The notes beneath the pieces are model-generated. The model made no database searches. It worked only from the letters and a program-made list of their open reading frames with translations, and was not told the origin of the DNA. The position numbers and the translations under genes were made by a program. From Thelephora terrestris (lineage: Eukaryota; Basidiomycota; Agaricomycetes; Thelephorales; Thelephoraceae), in assembly GCA_015956445.1 (NCBI GenBank), contig WIUZ02000007.1, positions 1,612,001 through 1,676,000 on the forward strand: a stretch of 64,000 bases of DNA. Direction: 5' to 3'. Position 1 is the stretch's first letter; each line of letters begins with the position of its first letter. This document shows, one piece after another, positions 22,550 to 34,363 of this stretch.

Positions 22550-23050
22550 CATGTATTCAAGCCCAAGTATGACGCCACCCTGTTGAAGACTGGGGTTCTG
22601 TGAGGAACGCTGGGGGCCGCTTAAGCTGAGCCACCAACGTGCCAAACGACCACTGCCACATGTTCACTGGTCAGTAACGTGGTCTATGACTCTCTCTCAC
22701 ATGTTAGTATGTTCACCAAAGGAATCAACGACGAAACTCAAGCGGACGCTAATATCTCTCCAGAAAAGGTTCTCGTGCATCGTTGAAGAAGTATTGAACA
22801 GTCCGCGTTGTGGTGGCGCAGGAGAGTCGCGTCGATAATTGGCTCATCCTTACGAGAGGTCAGGTGAGATGGCGTCAAGGCGGAACTGAAGCATCGCATA
22901 GTCAACTAAATGGAGGACTCGGCGACGAAACGAATCGCACCAGTGGCCTCGAGCGTGCAATATAAGTTCACTGAGTAGTTGAAGATTGCGCGAATGCGTC
23001 AGCATCCGTCATGCCAAGGAGGAGATTTCTGTGGCTGGGACGATGTGCGT
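22550..23050 (+). pseudogene. BTB-family relic, unit 6
   Basis: Scattered matches to copy A: AAGTATGACGCC...TTGAAGACT (exon 4), TGCATCGTTGAAGAAG (exon 4), ATGGAGGACTCGGCGACGAA (exon 5), CTCGAGCGTGCA (exon 5). Heavily degraded, no open frame. Confidence 0.55.
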
Positions 23051-23099
23051 TGCGTAGCCAACGTGGCCGGACCTATGCGGTAGTTCGACTTGTTGTGTA

Positions 23100-23500
23100 G
23101 ATCGTGGCGTAAGTCAGAATTCCGTCGTCGCATGAGTCCAGACCTCCCATGTTTCCACTCGGGCATAGTTCTCGCTCTCTCCTCGACACGGGTGGCCGTG
23201 AATGCCGCTGAGTAAGTTATATTCACGGAACAGGCTTTGTTCGCCGCGACAGCGACACAATGATGTCCTACAATGTTTGGAGGTCGCCTTCCCTGACAGA
23301 AAATTGTTCTTTCTCCCCTTCTCGACGACGCCATCATAGGAGGACTCCTCCCGGTATCGCGTCCCTTCGTCCCATAAGCCCTCTACACTGTATCCCCAAA
23401 AAGCAGATGTCATCCTCGTCGATTAATCCTCATAGTCATATGTTTTGTCCCAGTCTTGGACCCACGCTGGGTTGAGTTTAAGCCACTGGATGCATCCGAT
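23100..23500. repeat. Convergent spacer, unit 6
   Basis: Carries the CATGTTTCCA...CATAGTT stretch and the TTTGTTCGCCGCGACA block of the other spacers. From about 23340 it is near-identical to 18705-18890, the 3' flank of the other intact 200-residue gene. Confidence 0.55.
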
Positions 23501-23526
23501 CAACGCTGTTGCGCTCAGGCCAACAA

Positions 23527-24184
23527 TCAAGTGATTACACGTACCCTAAAATCCTTCGGGCAGTGATTGAGCGAGTATTCGAGCCACCATTCGAGCTTCT
23601 TGGATCCATCAAATACTTCGTCGAGAGCATCGGTCATCGCCGTGAAGGGTCCGCTGTAGTCGAATTCTTCCCTCATTTGGTAGTTGGTCACCAGAGAGAG
23701 CATCCGAGGTTGCCCTTTCGTATCACAGACCTTGACCGCAACGTGATGCAAGGGATATGCAGAGTCTGGCCCAGTAAAACCGCAGATCTCAGAAAGGCGG
23801 AGAGCGACCACGGCGTAAAAATCGTAGTCGGTGTCCTCGCTGACCGTCAAACCGAGGTGCCTGCCGAGTTGAATGACTTCCTCGAGTGTTAGAGGGACGC
23901 CGAGGCAAAATATGGGTGGAAACCACCGCTGCTTGCCCATTGGAATGTATTGTCGAGGAATAGACATTGACTCCCAGGGCTGGTGGCTCAGGATGTAGTC
24001 CCGTGTAAGTGTCTAAGGGTGGACGTAAACGCGTAATGCGAGGTTCCGATAGTGTATTAATACTCACGTTTGACCTGAAAGATAGTATACCGGCATTGTG
24101 GGTGAACTCGGGGGAACGTCTGCCAGAGATGTCGAGCTGGTCAACGCTGGTGCTGAGGTTCTCCACTGTGGTTTGGGAAGACAT
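23527..24184 (-). CDS. Unrecognised 200-residue protein, intact copy 2
   Basis: Exons 24068-24184 and 23527-24012 give 200 residues starting MSSQTTVENLSTSVDQLD. Every coordinate is offset by exactly 4637 from the gene at 18890-19547, so no insertion or deletion separates them over 658 bp. By eye I count about 21 base differences (about 97% identity). The start is only 157 bp from the ATG of the divergent PD-(D/E)XK gene at 24342, so the two may share a promoter region. No recognised domain. Confidence 0.7.
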
Positions 24185-24341
24185 TGTTTGGTGGAGGTCA
24201 CATGCTTCCAGTTCCTGGGAAATCGATAAGGGCGGTCACGTGTCAAGTCCTGGCCACCGACCGCGATTGTGCGGACAATGAGTTCTCTAACAACTACCAT
24301 TGTTTCCCCCCATTCTCTCTGCGCATCCTAGCGATACTGGT

Positions 24342-25787
24342 ATGAGCTCCCAAGAAGTGAGATTTTTTTCGCGGCATCCAAGTAGATGACTAACTCTGTA
24401 AATCTGAACAGTCACGCACCGCTCTAACGGCCAAGGATATTCGGTTTCTTCACAAGCTCGAGCATGTGATCTCATATGCGCACCTCCACTCTCAGGATGA
24501 ATCCAAAATATATGCAATTTTGGATACCTTGCTTGCCTCTTATGCCGATCTATTCTCAAGTATTGATCCTGGCATCTCCATCTTCTCCACCCCCCAAGAC
24601 AAACTAGTCGGACCAGAGGAAATGCGTGCTGCTCCCAACCAGCAGCCTGTGCGCGTTATCCCTGATATGACAGTGAAGATATCTAGGAGAGACAGAGATA
24701 GTGGGGAATGGCGCGGATGTGAATTGGTCCTTGTCATTGAAGCTAAGCGACTCCTTGTTGATACATCTACCGGTGAGTTGTTCCCTGCCCTACATCGATG
24801 TATCTGACATATCTTCTGGTTCAGGCCTAAGCCCTTGGTTTGATATCAAAACGGGGAGGGCGCGATCTGCGAACGCTTTTAGTAAAAACCTGGGACAACT
24901 GATGCTTCAATCGTGGTGTTCTTGGACCTCGTTTCCCACCCAAGATCATCTCTTCTTAAAGCTGGTCACCGGTCCATTTGTCACGGTCGTTAAGTTTCCC
25001 CGCCCACCACTGGCGCTCCCGGGATCGTCAACAATCCCAACTCCGGGGCATGCAGAAAATAGTGGTTCAAGGAAACGTCGCAGGGTAGAGGAAGGTGATG
25101 AACAAGAAACAGCAATACCCGTGCATGAACTCATTCCCCGTGAATTTTCACCGGAGTTGGTTATTTGGAGCCATCATATCTTTGCGGACCCCCTCGATTC
25201 TACATCTGGTCTCTCCGATGCCCTTCTTTATGCACTTCACTGCGTGACTAAAGATATTGTCAAGGGGTTCGATGGAGGGCTTCAAACAGAAGACTCCAAC
25301 ATCTTCGACTTTTCGGGGTTCGACAACCACCCATGGAAAGAAACCAAGGATACACGGGTAAGACAGTCTTTCTCTAGTCGCCTCGGCATGTGTTTGACAA
25401 GTTTGATAGTCGTATTTTAATGTTGCGGTTAACGAGTGGTATAACGAAGTGGAGGGGGTCGGACATCACTATGATTTTGCCGCAGACGCAGAGGAGAAAG
25501 ATCAATCAGATCGTCAGAGAGAGTTTTTGGCAAATGGATCTCCTGACAGGCCATATTATTGTCAGCCAAAGATATTCACACCATCAGGCGGGGAAATTCC
25601 ATCGCCGCCGGAGTCGGGTACATCTGCGTACACGCCCCCCAAAAAGTCAAAGTCAAGGCGACCTGGGAGTCCCGTGGACCCTCCATCCTCACCTTCTCGG
25701 GCCCCTACCGTTGAGGCACTGCAGGTGCAAACACTCTCCAGTATGACTACCCGCTACTCGCGCGTCAAGAAGTCGCATCCTCGTTAA
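24342..25787 (+). CDS. PD-(D/E)XK-type nuclease-fold protein, 428 residues
   Basis: Four exons (24342-24356, 24412-24772, 24825-25357, 25410-25787) join in frame to 428 residues. Residues about 85-118 have the restriction-endonuclease-like signature: VIPDM with Pro89-Asp90, then ELVLVIEAKR with Glu115 and Lys117 on a hydrophobic strand. The GQLMLQSWCSW helix that follows fits the glutamine-containing helix often seen after this core. The C-terminal about 90 residues are low-complexity with SPP and basic KKSKSRR, possibly nuclear. Such domains occur in selfish, repair and fungal orphan proteins; the substrate cannot be told. Exon 1 (MSSQE) is short and least certain. Confidence 0.7.
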
Positions 25788-26792
25788 TCCCATGTCGGTC
25801 GACACGATGTTCCAACACAAAACCAGTTTGTAATCATCCTCTTATAATCACGGTAATCATGCCTCAGGCCAAATCCGCTCTTGTGTGGGCGCCATTCGGA
25901 GAACCAGCGCTGACTATGTAAAAAAAAACCTAAAATTAGTAACACTCAGTCCAGTTCACGAACACGCTCAGTCGTTCCCCGACTCATTCGGGTTGAGGAT
26001 CCTGGGGCATTGAGGATGTGCACCTACCTGAAAGACACAAACGAACTCGAAATCTCATTCAATTTAAGTGACCGATTCTCGTTTGCCACTGTTGGTCCCA
26101 TACAGAGTGACTGTTTTAGAAAAGTAGGGGTATTCGTTGATACTTGCGTACACGGTAAAGCGTAAGGGCCTTAAGGGGCCGCCACCCAATGTAATCAACG
26201 AGCGGTGCAACCAGGGTTTCTTGGCCTCTAAACACGCGACACCAGAACAGTGATTGCTCCAACAGATCTATGAGGATGTATGATACAACTTGGAAACAAA
26301 CATAGCCACCCAAACCATGGACACAAAAAGACCAGGGACGACCGACAAATAAATAGTGGAGGCTGAGAGGGTAGACGAGACCGAACGAACGGAGGAGACA
26401 CAGTTAAAAGGATGGTACGGTAAAACATTCATGGTAACGGGCGGACGGATAGTGTATATGACGCTATAAGTAAGAATATATATATTGATATAAAAAGCGA
26501 GGGGCGGAATGTGCAAGAAAAAAAAACGCGTGAGAGCGCGTTCCAAAGCAGAGATTCTAAGAACGACAAGGATAGAGGCGGACAGAGCGGATTTACAACG
26601 GAGAGCGAGGCACGAGATAAGAGACAGAGAGAGCATTGGGGCAAGAGGATAGATGGATGTGGTGTGTCGTTCTCGAGCGCGATGACGAGGGCTGGAGCCG
26701 GGAAGCGGAAGAGACACCGAGAGACAGAAGTTAACAGGGAAACTGAAGAAGGGCCGCTCGAGCATCTATAAACCTAGGCGGAACGGATCCCA
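25788..26792. other. Intergenic stretch
   Basis: No gene supported. There is an A run near 25921, and AG-rich sequence from about 26510 to 26750. A 165-codon minus-strand frame here has the composition of the complement of this purine-rich DNA and no motif. Confidence 0.5.
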
Positions 26793-28985
26793 TTATGGAT
26801 CCATGTCCATAGAATCTTCATCGCCCCAAAAGATCCTACAGTCTCCGCTCTCCTTTTGAGCCCGAGAATATAATTTCTCGCGCTCAGTCTCGTCGGGGTA
26901 GAGATTCGCGAGGCTCACGAGAGCTTCGACGAGCTACGGGGCGGGGGGAAAAGGTTGTATGAGCAAGGCGTTCAACGGGTAAGACCGGACCGGGGCGTAT
27001 GGAATGGCGACTCACCAACGGCCTAAGTGGGGCCAATTCATCTTCGCCGATCGTGGAAGGGTCGGCGCTCTTGGCTTGTTCGAAGTACTCAATGGCTGTA
27101 ACGGGGTGCTCCCAAGTTCAGAGAAAATTTACCCGGAGCCCAAACAAAACATACCTGTTACCAATTCATCACGAGTTTCCGCCACCTGCAAAGAGCCCAG
27201 GATAGAATCATCCCCACGTTCCATGGAACTCTCGTACTCCTCAATCTTGGACGAAGCCATATTCAGCCAACACCTCCCCCTACAAAGAGCAACCCTGGTC
27301 GACCACTCCGTACTTGCGCTGAGGCTCGACTTCAAGACCTGGTTGAAAATGGAATCCGCCCAAAACGAGAAACGGTGTCGGTCGTCGGGAGAGTCTAATC
27401 GTTCAGCTACCCCGAGGACCTCGGAGGCGATCGCGAACAGCTCCCCGGCGCGGGAGAAATGAGGTCCAATAGTCAGTGCATGTTGGTGCAAGTCACCCTT
27501 CAAAGAAGGGTGGCGTCTGGGCATGTGAAGGATGCCGCGGGAAAATTGATCCATTGCGAGGACCATCAGATCGTGCGCGGAAGCTGAGGTGAGAGTCATC
27601 CTCCTCGTTACAGGGGGACGCCGAGAGGCAATCGCATGGAAAGGAGAATCGGGAGACCAATCTGGTTCGTCCTCGGCCGTGAAGCACCCTTGGGAGTTGA
27701 GACAGTCCAAGTTCCCCTGAGCGGCATTTATCGACCGAGTTATCTTCACATCCGCAAGGCAGACCAAGGTGCGACCCCAAACGACGGCCATACGCCAGTC
27801 CTCGGGGGCATCACACATCTTTGGATCGGTCCGACTTGGCAGACTCTCACCCGTCTCAAAGACATCGAGCGCCGCCAACCAATACGCCGTCGGAGATGCG
27901 GACTCCCCTTCGAGCGCTAAACTCGGGTCGTGTGCGATCAAGTTACCGAACAGGAACAAGGTGATTCCAAGGATCGCATGGAACGCGGTAGGTTGTTCCG
28001 CAATCAGATTGGGGCTGTCAAATAATAAAGAAGAAAGCCGGTTAAAACCGTCTATACGCGAGAGGAGCAGGGAAGGTCGAGTGGGACGAATAGACTCACT
28101 TTGATCCCTCTAATGTCTCGTTCGGAGAGGGAACCGGATCCTCCGGGCGCGCTGCGTCCTTTCCCTTTTGAGGATGCTGCCGTTGGGAGGGGCTCTTTGT
28201 CACCGAGCGCTTTTGATCAGGTGACGGTGGGCAGGAGGGTTGCAATATGAGCTCGGAAGGGTCAGGGTAGAAAAGCAGGAACCGATGGCATTCGTGAATC
28301 ACAGCGCGCAACAAAGGCATCGCCTCGACAGCGTCCGTTTCTGGGGCTGTTTGTTTTTAGTCTAAAGCCTCAACGACCGAAAGGAGCGCAAGAAACACAT
28401 GGAGAATGTGGTGGTGTGGTGGGGGATGCGAAAAGTTTGTCTGGAACGTTACTCACCGTTGTATTGCTCGGCCGCCTTTGCGAATAACTCCTTGATGTCC
28501 TGCCAATCCTCAAAAGTGCATACTTGACCAGTGGGATGGCTCCCGTGGGCGGTTGTAGACGAAGACTTGGTCATCTTGAGGCGGAGTCGCTCTGATTTCA
28601 CAGACTGTCCGTCTTCCTCATCCGTTCGCGAACCGGAGCGCGTAGGTGACGGGGACTGGGGAGAGGGAACAGAAGGAGGGGTGGGAAAGATGCAGGGTTT
28701 GGAATGTGATGTGACGGAAAGATGGTTCTGTAAGACGCTGGCGCCGTTGGCTGAGAGCCTCCTTCTCTTACGGCGGCGATGCGGGACCGGTCGAGATTGA
28801 GCCTGACGAGTGGGTGGCGGTGGCGGTGGCGGCGAAGGGCGTCGGGTAGTCGAGCGTAGTTCCGGAGAGGTGATAATCGTCGCATTTCTTCCTTGAATCC
28901 TTTCGCGAGGGGATAGAATAGGTTTGTGATTACGGCTGAAAGAACCGCGGGCACGTTTGAGATGGTTCCCTCGTGAGACGGTCAT
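26793..28985 (-). CDS. ETT1: Enhancer of translation termination 1 (Ett1/Nro1 family)
   Basis: Five exons (28457-28985, 28100-28346, 27155-28014, 27016-27095, 26793-26933) sum to 619 codons with stop. The basic, proline-rich N-terminus is followed by the family core: FEDWQDIKELFAKAAEQYN, LLRAVIHECHRFL, AFHAILGITLFLFGNLI and a long helical-repeat region, ending with LLVEALVSLANLYPDETERE and KLYSRAQKESG, which matches the C-terminal signature of Ett1/Nro1. Yeast Ett1 works with the Tpa1/Ofd1 oxygenase in translation termination; fission-yeast Nro1 controls Ofd1 in the hypoxic response. An ATG at 29168 is also in frame and would add 61 residues, but that part is pyrimidine-tract-like (PFFLLPSSFPP) and is more likely 5' UTR. 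Confidence 0.75.
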
Positions 28986-29168
28986 TGGATCATGGGTGGG
29001 CAATACGGCCAACAACATTACAGAGGGGTCATCGATAGCTGGAGGAACGTCAGCGAGAGGAAGGTCGGGGGGAGGAGAGGGGGGGAACGAGGACGGAAGG
29101 AGAAAGAAAGGGAGAGAGCGAGAAAAGCGTAAATAAGTAAATGTCGTCGGTGTGGATCTCCTGTGCAT

Positions 29169-29734
29169 TTGGTGCTAAGTAAGTGTCACCCAATCTGCGG
29201 AACGAGGGGGACCAAACAAGGTGAGGCCCTCGGTTTGAAGCTAGACCTCCAATTGAATCCGACGTCAGCTGCCACATTCAAACGCTCTCGCCACCGACTC
29301 GTTCCAGACCGAGGGCCTAGACCCAAATCAAATCCCTCCGTCTCCCCGCCACCAACTCTTCGCAGCCCCAGCAATTGTACCCTATGGTGCAGGTTGTCGA
29401 CCATGGTCGGCCCCAGATACTCAGCAGAGCAACGAACAGTCTGTGAGCAAGCACGACCAAGTCAGGCATCTTCCGCAATTGCAACCGTCACGCGGTGGCA
29501 ACAACGATCGATAAAGCGATCGATCAAAACACCGTTCCGCTTTGACTTTCCCAAATAGCTCCCGCCGTTGCGACGGCGCGTGGGCGGAATAGCATACGCG
29601 TTATGAACGATGGCTCAAAGTGGAACATCGAAAACTCTATGATTGGCAAGAGGATAACATTGTGGGTGAGTAGCTGGGACAATAAATAACGATGTGATGC
29701 AAGAGGGATAAACAAAATCCCACAAAAAGTCGGC
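29169..29734. other. Intergenic stretch
   Basis: Between the ETT1 5' end and the dipeptidyl aminopeptidase 3' end. Nothing recognised. Confidence 0.5.
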
Positions 29735-32700
29735 CTATCTCTCCTGGATTGTTGGCACCCATTTGACGTGCCCCCATTTCTCAACCAGGAAATCCTCCAT
29801 AAACTGGTAAACCTCCCTATTGGCTCCTCTCGTTCTGATACCGTGGTCGCTGGAAAACCGCGATCAATATGAATTCCACAAACGGAATTGAGTTGCGAAG
29901 CGCACCTGTCGGTGAACATCCTAAACCTAAAGTTCCTCACTTTCTCCCTCGTCAACATGTCCAACAAATGCGCCGAATTCGAGAAATGCACGTTGTCGTC
30001 CCCGCTCCCATGAGCGAGCAGGTAGTTCACGTTGTGGAATCCTGTAACGTTTGAGATCGACGCGTTCACGTACCCTCCCGGGTTCACGTCGGGCAAGTTC
30101 ATGTATCGTTCGGTGTATATAGAGTCTGGACGCCAAGGCACCGCATCGAATAGGAAACGAGCAACGTCAGACTTCGGCCAATGATCGCCGTCCTTCAATT
30201 TGGGTAGAACTTACCGTACAATCGCCAACTCGTGACAGGCTGACGGTAGGAAAGAGATCAGGGTACTGCGGAGACCAAAGGAGAGAAGGACGCACCGCGA
30301 CCGCCATGGCAAGCGAATGGACTCCGGCGTTAGCCTCGACAACCTTGGAGCTCATGAATCCGCCATATGACTAAGAGAAAGTGCTATTCAGATGGGCTTG
30401 GAAATCCGGAGACACAAACACTTACCCATCCCCAAATTCCAATCCTCTTCTTATCTACATAATGTTTCCCAGCCCAGATCCTATCAACGAAGCAATCAGC
30501 GAGGCGCACTGACAACGGGCTCCATAAAACGCACCTTGCCGCGTTTATCTGATCCCGAGTCTCAAAAAACCCGAGGTTGTTCTTTACGGGATTTCTCAAC
30601 TTCCTGCCCTTGAAACCCGTGCCGCGCGCGTCAACGATGACCACGATGTACTTGTGGTTTGTGGGCAGGATAGAGTTCCAATCTCTGTTGAACCTCAAGT
30701 TGACCTGTTGCGCGCCAGGTCCATTGTACCTGGTAACGGATCCATCAGCGTCACTCATGCGCGATCATAGAAAGGGATGAGACGTGAAGGAATGTGAAAT
30801 CGTAAAGAGTCTTCCTTCCACCCGATTAAGGGGAGGTAAATCTCCAAATCCGACAAGCGACTTCGGACCGATTCCGGGGCTCGGCCCTCGGTAACTCTAT
30901 CAAAATCCCAATCATTCCCCAGCTTGACGTACACGGCCCGTCGTCACGAGTACCGTAAGAGGCTTGGGCACAAAAAGGGGCGTAAAGTGTCAAGGGTGTG
31001 TCACTCACAAGTGGAACAAAACAGGGTATTTCGTCTTCCCACTTTCGTCCATGCTTGGAGGACGTAACTCAACAGCGTTTAGCTCTAGGCCCAGGTCAGG
31101 ATCAAATTCCCGGAAACAAGGGTGCGATGGTCTTCCTCACCATATCCTTCGATTTCAATCATGGAATGAACTACGGTAGGTGATTCGTACATTTGAACCG
31201 TCTTGTTCAGAGCTGCGTTGGAAACCAACAACTGTGCACTCGCTAGACAATTTGAATTGGTAAACCAGAAAGCGAGAAGTTTGTGATTCGAGACCCACTT
31301 TCATCCCCAGTCTTGATCAGCTTCTGGTACGGCACGCCCGGGCCTTCGTAAGATAACAAATAAAATCCGGCATTGGGCGAGAAGCTCGCGGAGTAGTACG
31401 AAGGAACAGAGGTGTCCGTGACGGCGTTCGGGCGTTCGACCGCAGCGGAATGCGCGTCTATTGGCACCCGTACCGAGTAAATGTTGCGCTCTATGGATGT
31501 CGGACTCGCAGCTCGGAAGTAACTGTTGGGAATTTCCAAAAAGGTAATCAGTTTTGTTGCCACGCAGTGGAAGCAAAGCTTTTCACATCAAGCCGCGAAC
31601 CGGATCTACACCCAAAATCCCGTCAGCGACGGAGACCTCCCAGTCACCGGTAGTCAAGAACCTCGGAGTGCTTGAGTCTACGGGGCTGAAAAGCGCAACG
31701 TGGTTGTAGCCTTCAGGCGTGGGCACGATGTCGAGGTACCCAGTGTTTCCGGTATGAGAGAGTTCCTTGGGGATGGGAAGAACGTTCTGGGTCTAGAAGA
31801 TTGCTCAGAACGCGCGCAGCTCACGTACAATTCATACAGGAAGACTCACCGGTTCAATCCAACCATCGTCGCCTTCCTCTCCATCCATGCCGAGCCTCCT
31901 GACAACTTTGCCATTGATTCTTGCGTCCAGATTGTCCGCAGCCAGGTCAAAGTATACGACGTGTCCGTCCTCTCCCGCTCGGTGAACCTCCTTGACAATC
32001 AACTCCATGTCCCCAACCCACACAACCTCGAACACGATCCTATTCTCATCAGAATACTTCTCGGTCCACTCTAGCTCGATCGTGTACTCCTCCGCGTCAT
32101 CGTCGCCCTGGAGGACTGCGTCGCGGTATCTATCCAGCTCGAACACGTGTACCGAGACAATGGGGTTGTGGTATCCGGGTTTGGGGTATTTCATCGTGAC
32201 GTGGCCAGGATATGGAACGACGGCGTCCGACTCTTCAGTTGGGTTGTATATCGGGTATGTGTACTCCTCGACCAGTGTCTCGTCCAAATGCAGAAACGCG
32301 ATTTTCGTCGAGTCTGGAGACCACCAAAGCGCAAAGTCTGCCGAGAAGACCTCTTCCTCGTACACCCAGTCCGGAACACCATTAAAAAGCGAAGTATTGC
32401 CATTGGATGTGACGCGGATCGGAGATTCGGAAACGGTCGCAGCGGAAGGGATTACATAGATGTCGTTGTTGGCGACGTAGGCGATCGACTGTCCGGTCGG
32501 GGACCATACGGCGTAGGCTGTGGTGGGTGGTTGTGACGGTGGGATCATTGGCCATGTCCTCTTCGCCTCTATATCATGGATCCAATAGTTTCCGAAACTT
32601 GAGTGCCTCCATTGTTTGAGATGATTCGTTTTCAAGAGAAGGAGCTTCATATCTGAAGAGATCTTCCAGTCAGAAATCCAGAGGACATTGCCATTGCCCT

Positions 32701-33416
32701 GTCCGAGAAGTGAGCACAATTAATCGAGACGAAGAATGGGAACCACTTGCGTCCTTGATGTCATTAAGTTTTACAAGGACCGTGGTGGAATTAAATTTGA
32801 GATCGACGAGTTGGATGGTGCCATCCGAATCCATAGTCGCGAAGACTCCATCGCCAGCTGAGGACGCAGTGCATCAGACACAACGCAAAGGCGACGAAGA
32901 ATGGATAACGCACCTTCGGGTACCCAAAGCAAGCTCTGAACTTCGGGGCGGAAGGTGCCGTTCGCAATATGGTCCAACGTCGCCTTCAACTTCCCGTTAA
33001 ACGTGACCGTCCCGCTGTACGTGAACGCTGAAACGATCCCAATTATGATTGAAATCGCCACCAGGGCTCCCAAAGATATTAGCAGATATCTTAATGACGA
33101 AGACCGTTTCTGCGTGCGACCAGAGGAGTGGTGGTTGAGGTCCTAAGTCTCTGTGGAAGAGATGAGAGGCGGAGAGCATACATACCTTGACATCAGGTTC
33201 AGCGTAACCAGCACGTTCCATCACACCCAATGACCGCGAGGGCTCCTTCTGCAGAAGCGTCTCATCTTCATCTTCAGAGCTCGGTGGGTCGAAAGGGCCC
33301 TCGCCATAATAGGTTGGGGGTCGCAGTGGACCAGAGTGCGTCGGTGGTCGTTCATAGAGTGGATCCTCGAAACCGGCGCCGTCCTGGAGTAATGGTTCGT
33401 AGTTTGAGGAGGACAT
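29735..33416 (-). CDS. Dipeptidyl aminopeptidase, DPP4 family, type II membrane protein
   Basis: A multi-exon gene (about a dozen exons). Exon 1 (33186-33416) encodes a hydrophilic cytosolic tail starting [13 protein letters not shown]; exon 2 holds one membrane anchor ([21 protein letters not shown]). The beta-propeller part includes [25 protein letters not shown] and [13 protein letters not shown]. The C-terminal hydrolase has GWSYGGF (catalytic Ser, spliced across an intron near 30.37-30.43 kb), [13 protein letters not shown] (Asp) and SDHGI (His), and ends [15 protein letters not shown]. By homology it cleaves X-Pro/X-Ala dipeptides in the late secretory pathway or vacuole (Ste13/Dap2 type). 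One intron (32699-32750) uses a GC donor (GCAAGT). The intron before the YNGPGAQQV segment (about 30.74-31.02 kb) is unusually long, so that part of the model is less sure. Confidence 0.85.
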
Positions 33417-34363
33417 CCTCCTCGACCCAGTCGTAATGGGTGAGAAGTTGGCGGATGGCTGTGGAGAAGGTTCGATCGCAACAGCCTCGATCTCCTACAC
33501 TCGTTTGTTCGAATCAAACCCCACAAAGTCTTTCTACGTCTTTTCTCGGACCGGCTCAGCTCTTCCTCGTAACTCTCCCATGTAAAAAATCCGATTTTCC
33601 GTTTATTCTCTCGCTCAAAGCGAGAGACCATCAGAAAACTAGTGCGCCAAGAATCAGATCTTGCCAGGTGACCCACCGTCTGACCAGACATTCATCGTCT
33701 TCGCGTCGTCTGCTCTGTTGGGGCGCATCGGGTCATATCCCGTGTGATCTCGGGTGCATATGCAGGTATCGGTTCGGACCTACCCAAGCCATCCTCCCCC
33801 CGCTCTGACTTTGAGACTGGACACCAGCCTACCCTGGAGGCCGTCCACAGCGATAATGACTCAGACAGAAACCACGAAAAAAGGGCAAGACTAGAAGAAA
33901 CCCTGCCATCGTAGTTGACGACGTTTGTGGAGGGTACACGGTGCTCTTGACTACTCTCGACCATCTTTTCTCTACAGACCCCCGTCCACTCGCTCCAGAA
34001 CCTCGGCACTCGCACAATGAGCTCGATACGTCCCTCAGGGACTGAGATGCGCCAAAATTGTATCTGCCAATGAACACGGAACGGTGAGTTCGCCCCATTG
34101 TGTGGTGTCCCTTAGTTTCACAATGTTGCCACTGATCCCCAATGGTCAATCGGTTTTTCGTCGGGGCCATATATAATACCTAGGTTGCAGATACAGAAGT
34201 TCATGGAAAGTGCGTCAATTTTTCCTTGTGCACTGAGCTCCCCACCAAAAGTCGGTCCCCATACTCATCATTTTGGAAGGGCCAAGTTGGTGGTGGCAGG
34301 GCCCGATAGCAACCGCGGCACATAATATATACACGAACCAATGACCCAACCAAATAAATCCGC
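33417..34363. other. Intergenic stretch
   Basis: Upstream region of the aminopeptidase gene and 3' flank of BTB copy D. No gene supported. Confidence 0.5.

Noticed and set aside
10475-24190. The idea that the gene pair is a killer/antidote (meiotic drive) or toxin-antitoxin system.
   Set aside because: The birth-and-death pattern would fit, but no sequence feature shows toxicity or neutralisation, so I do not claim it.
26268-26765. Minus-strand open frame of 165 codons.
   Set aside because: It is the complement of purine-rich intergenic DNA, with no motif, no paralogue and no plausible splice context.
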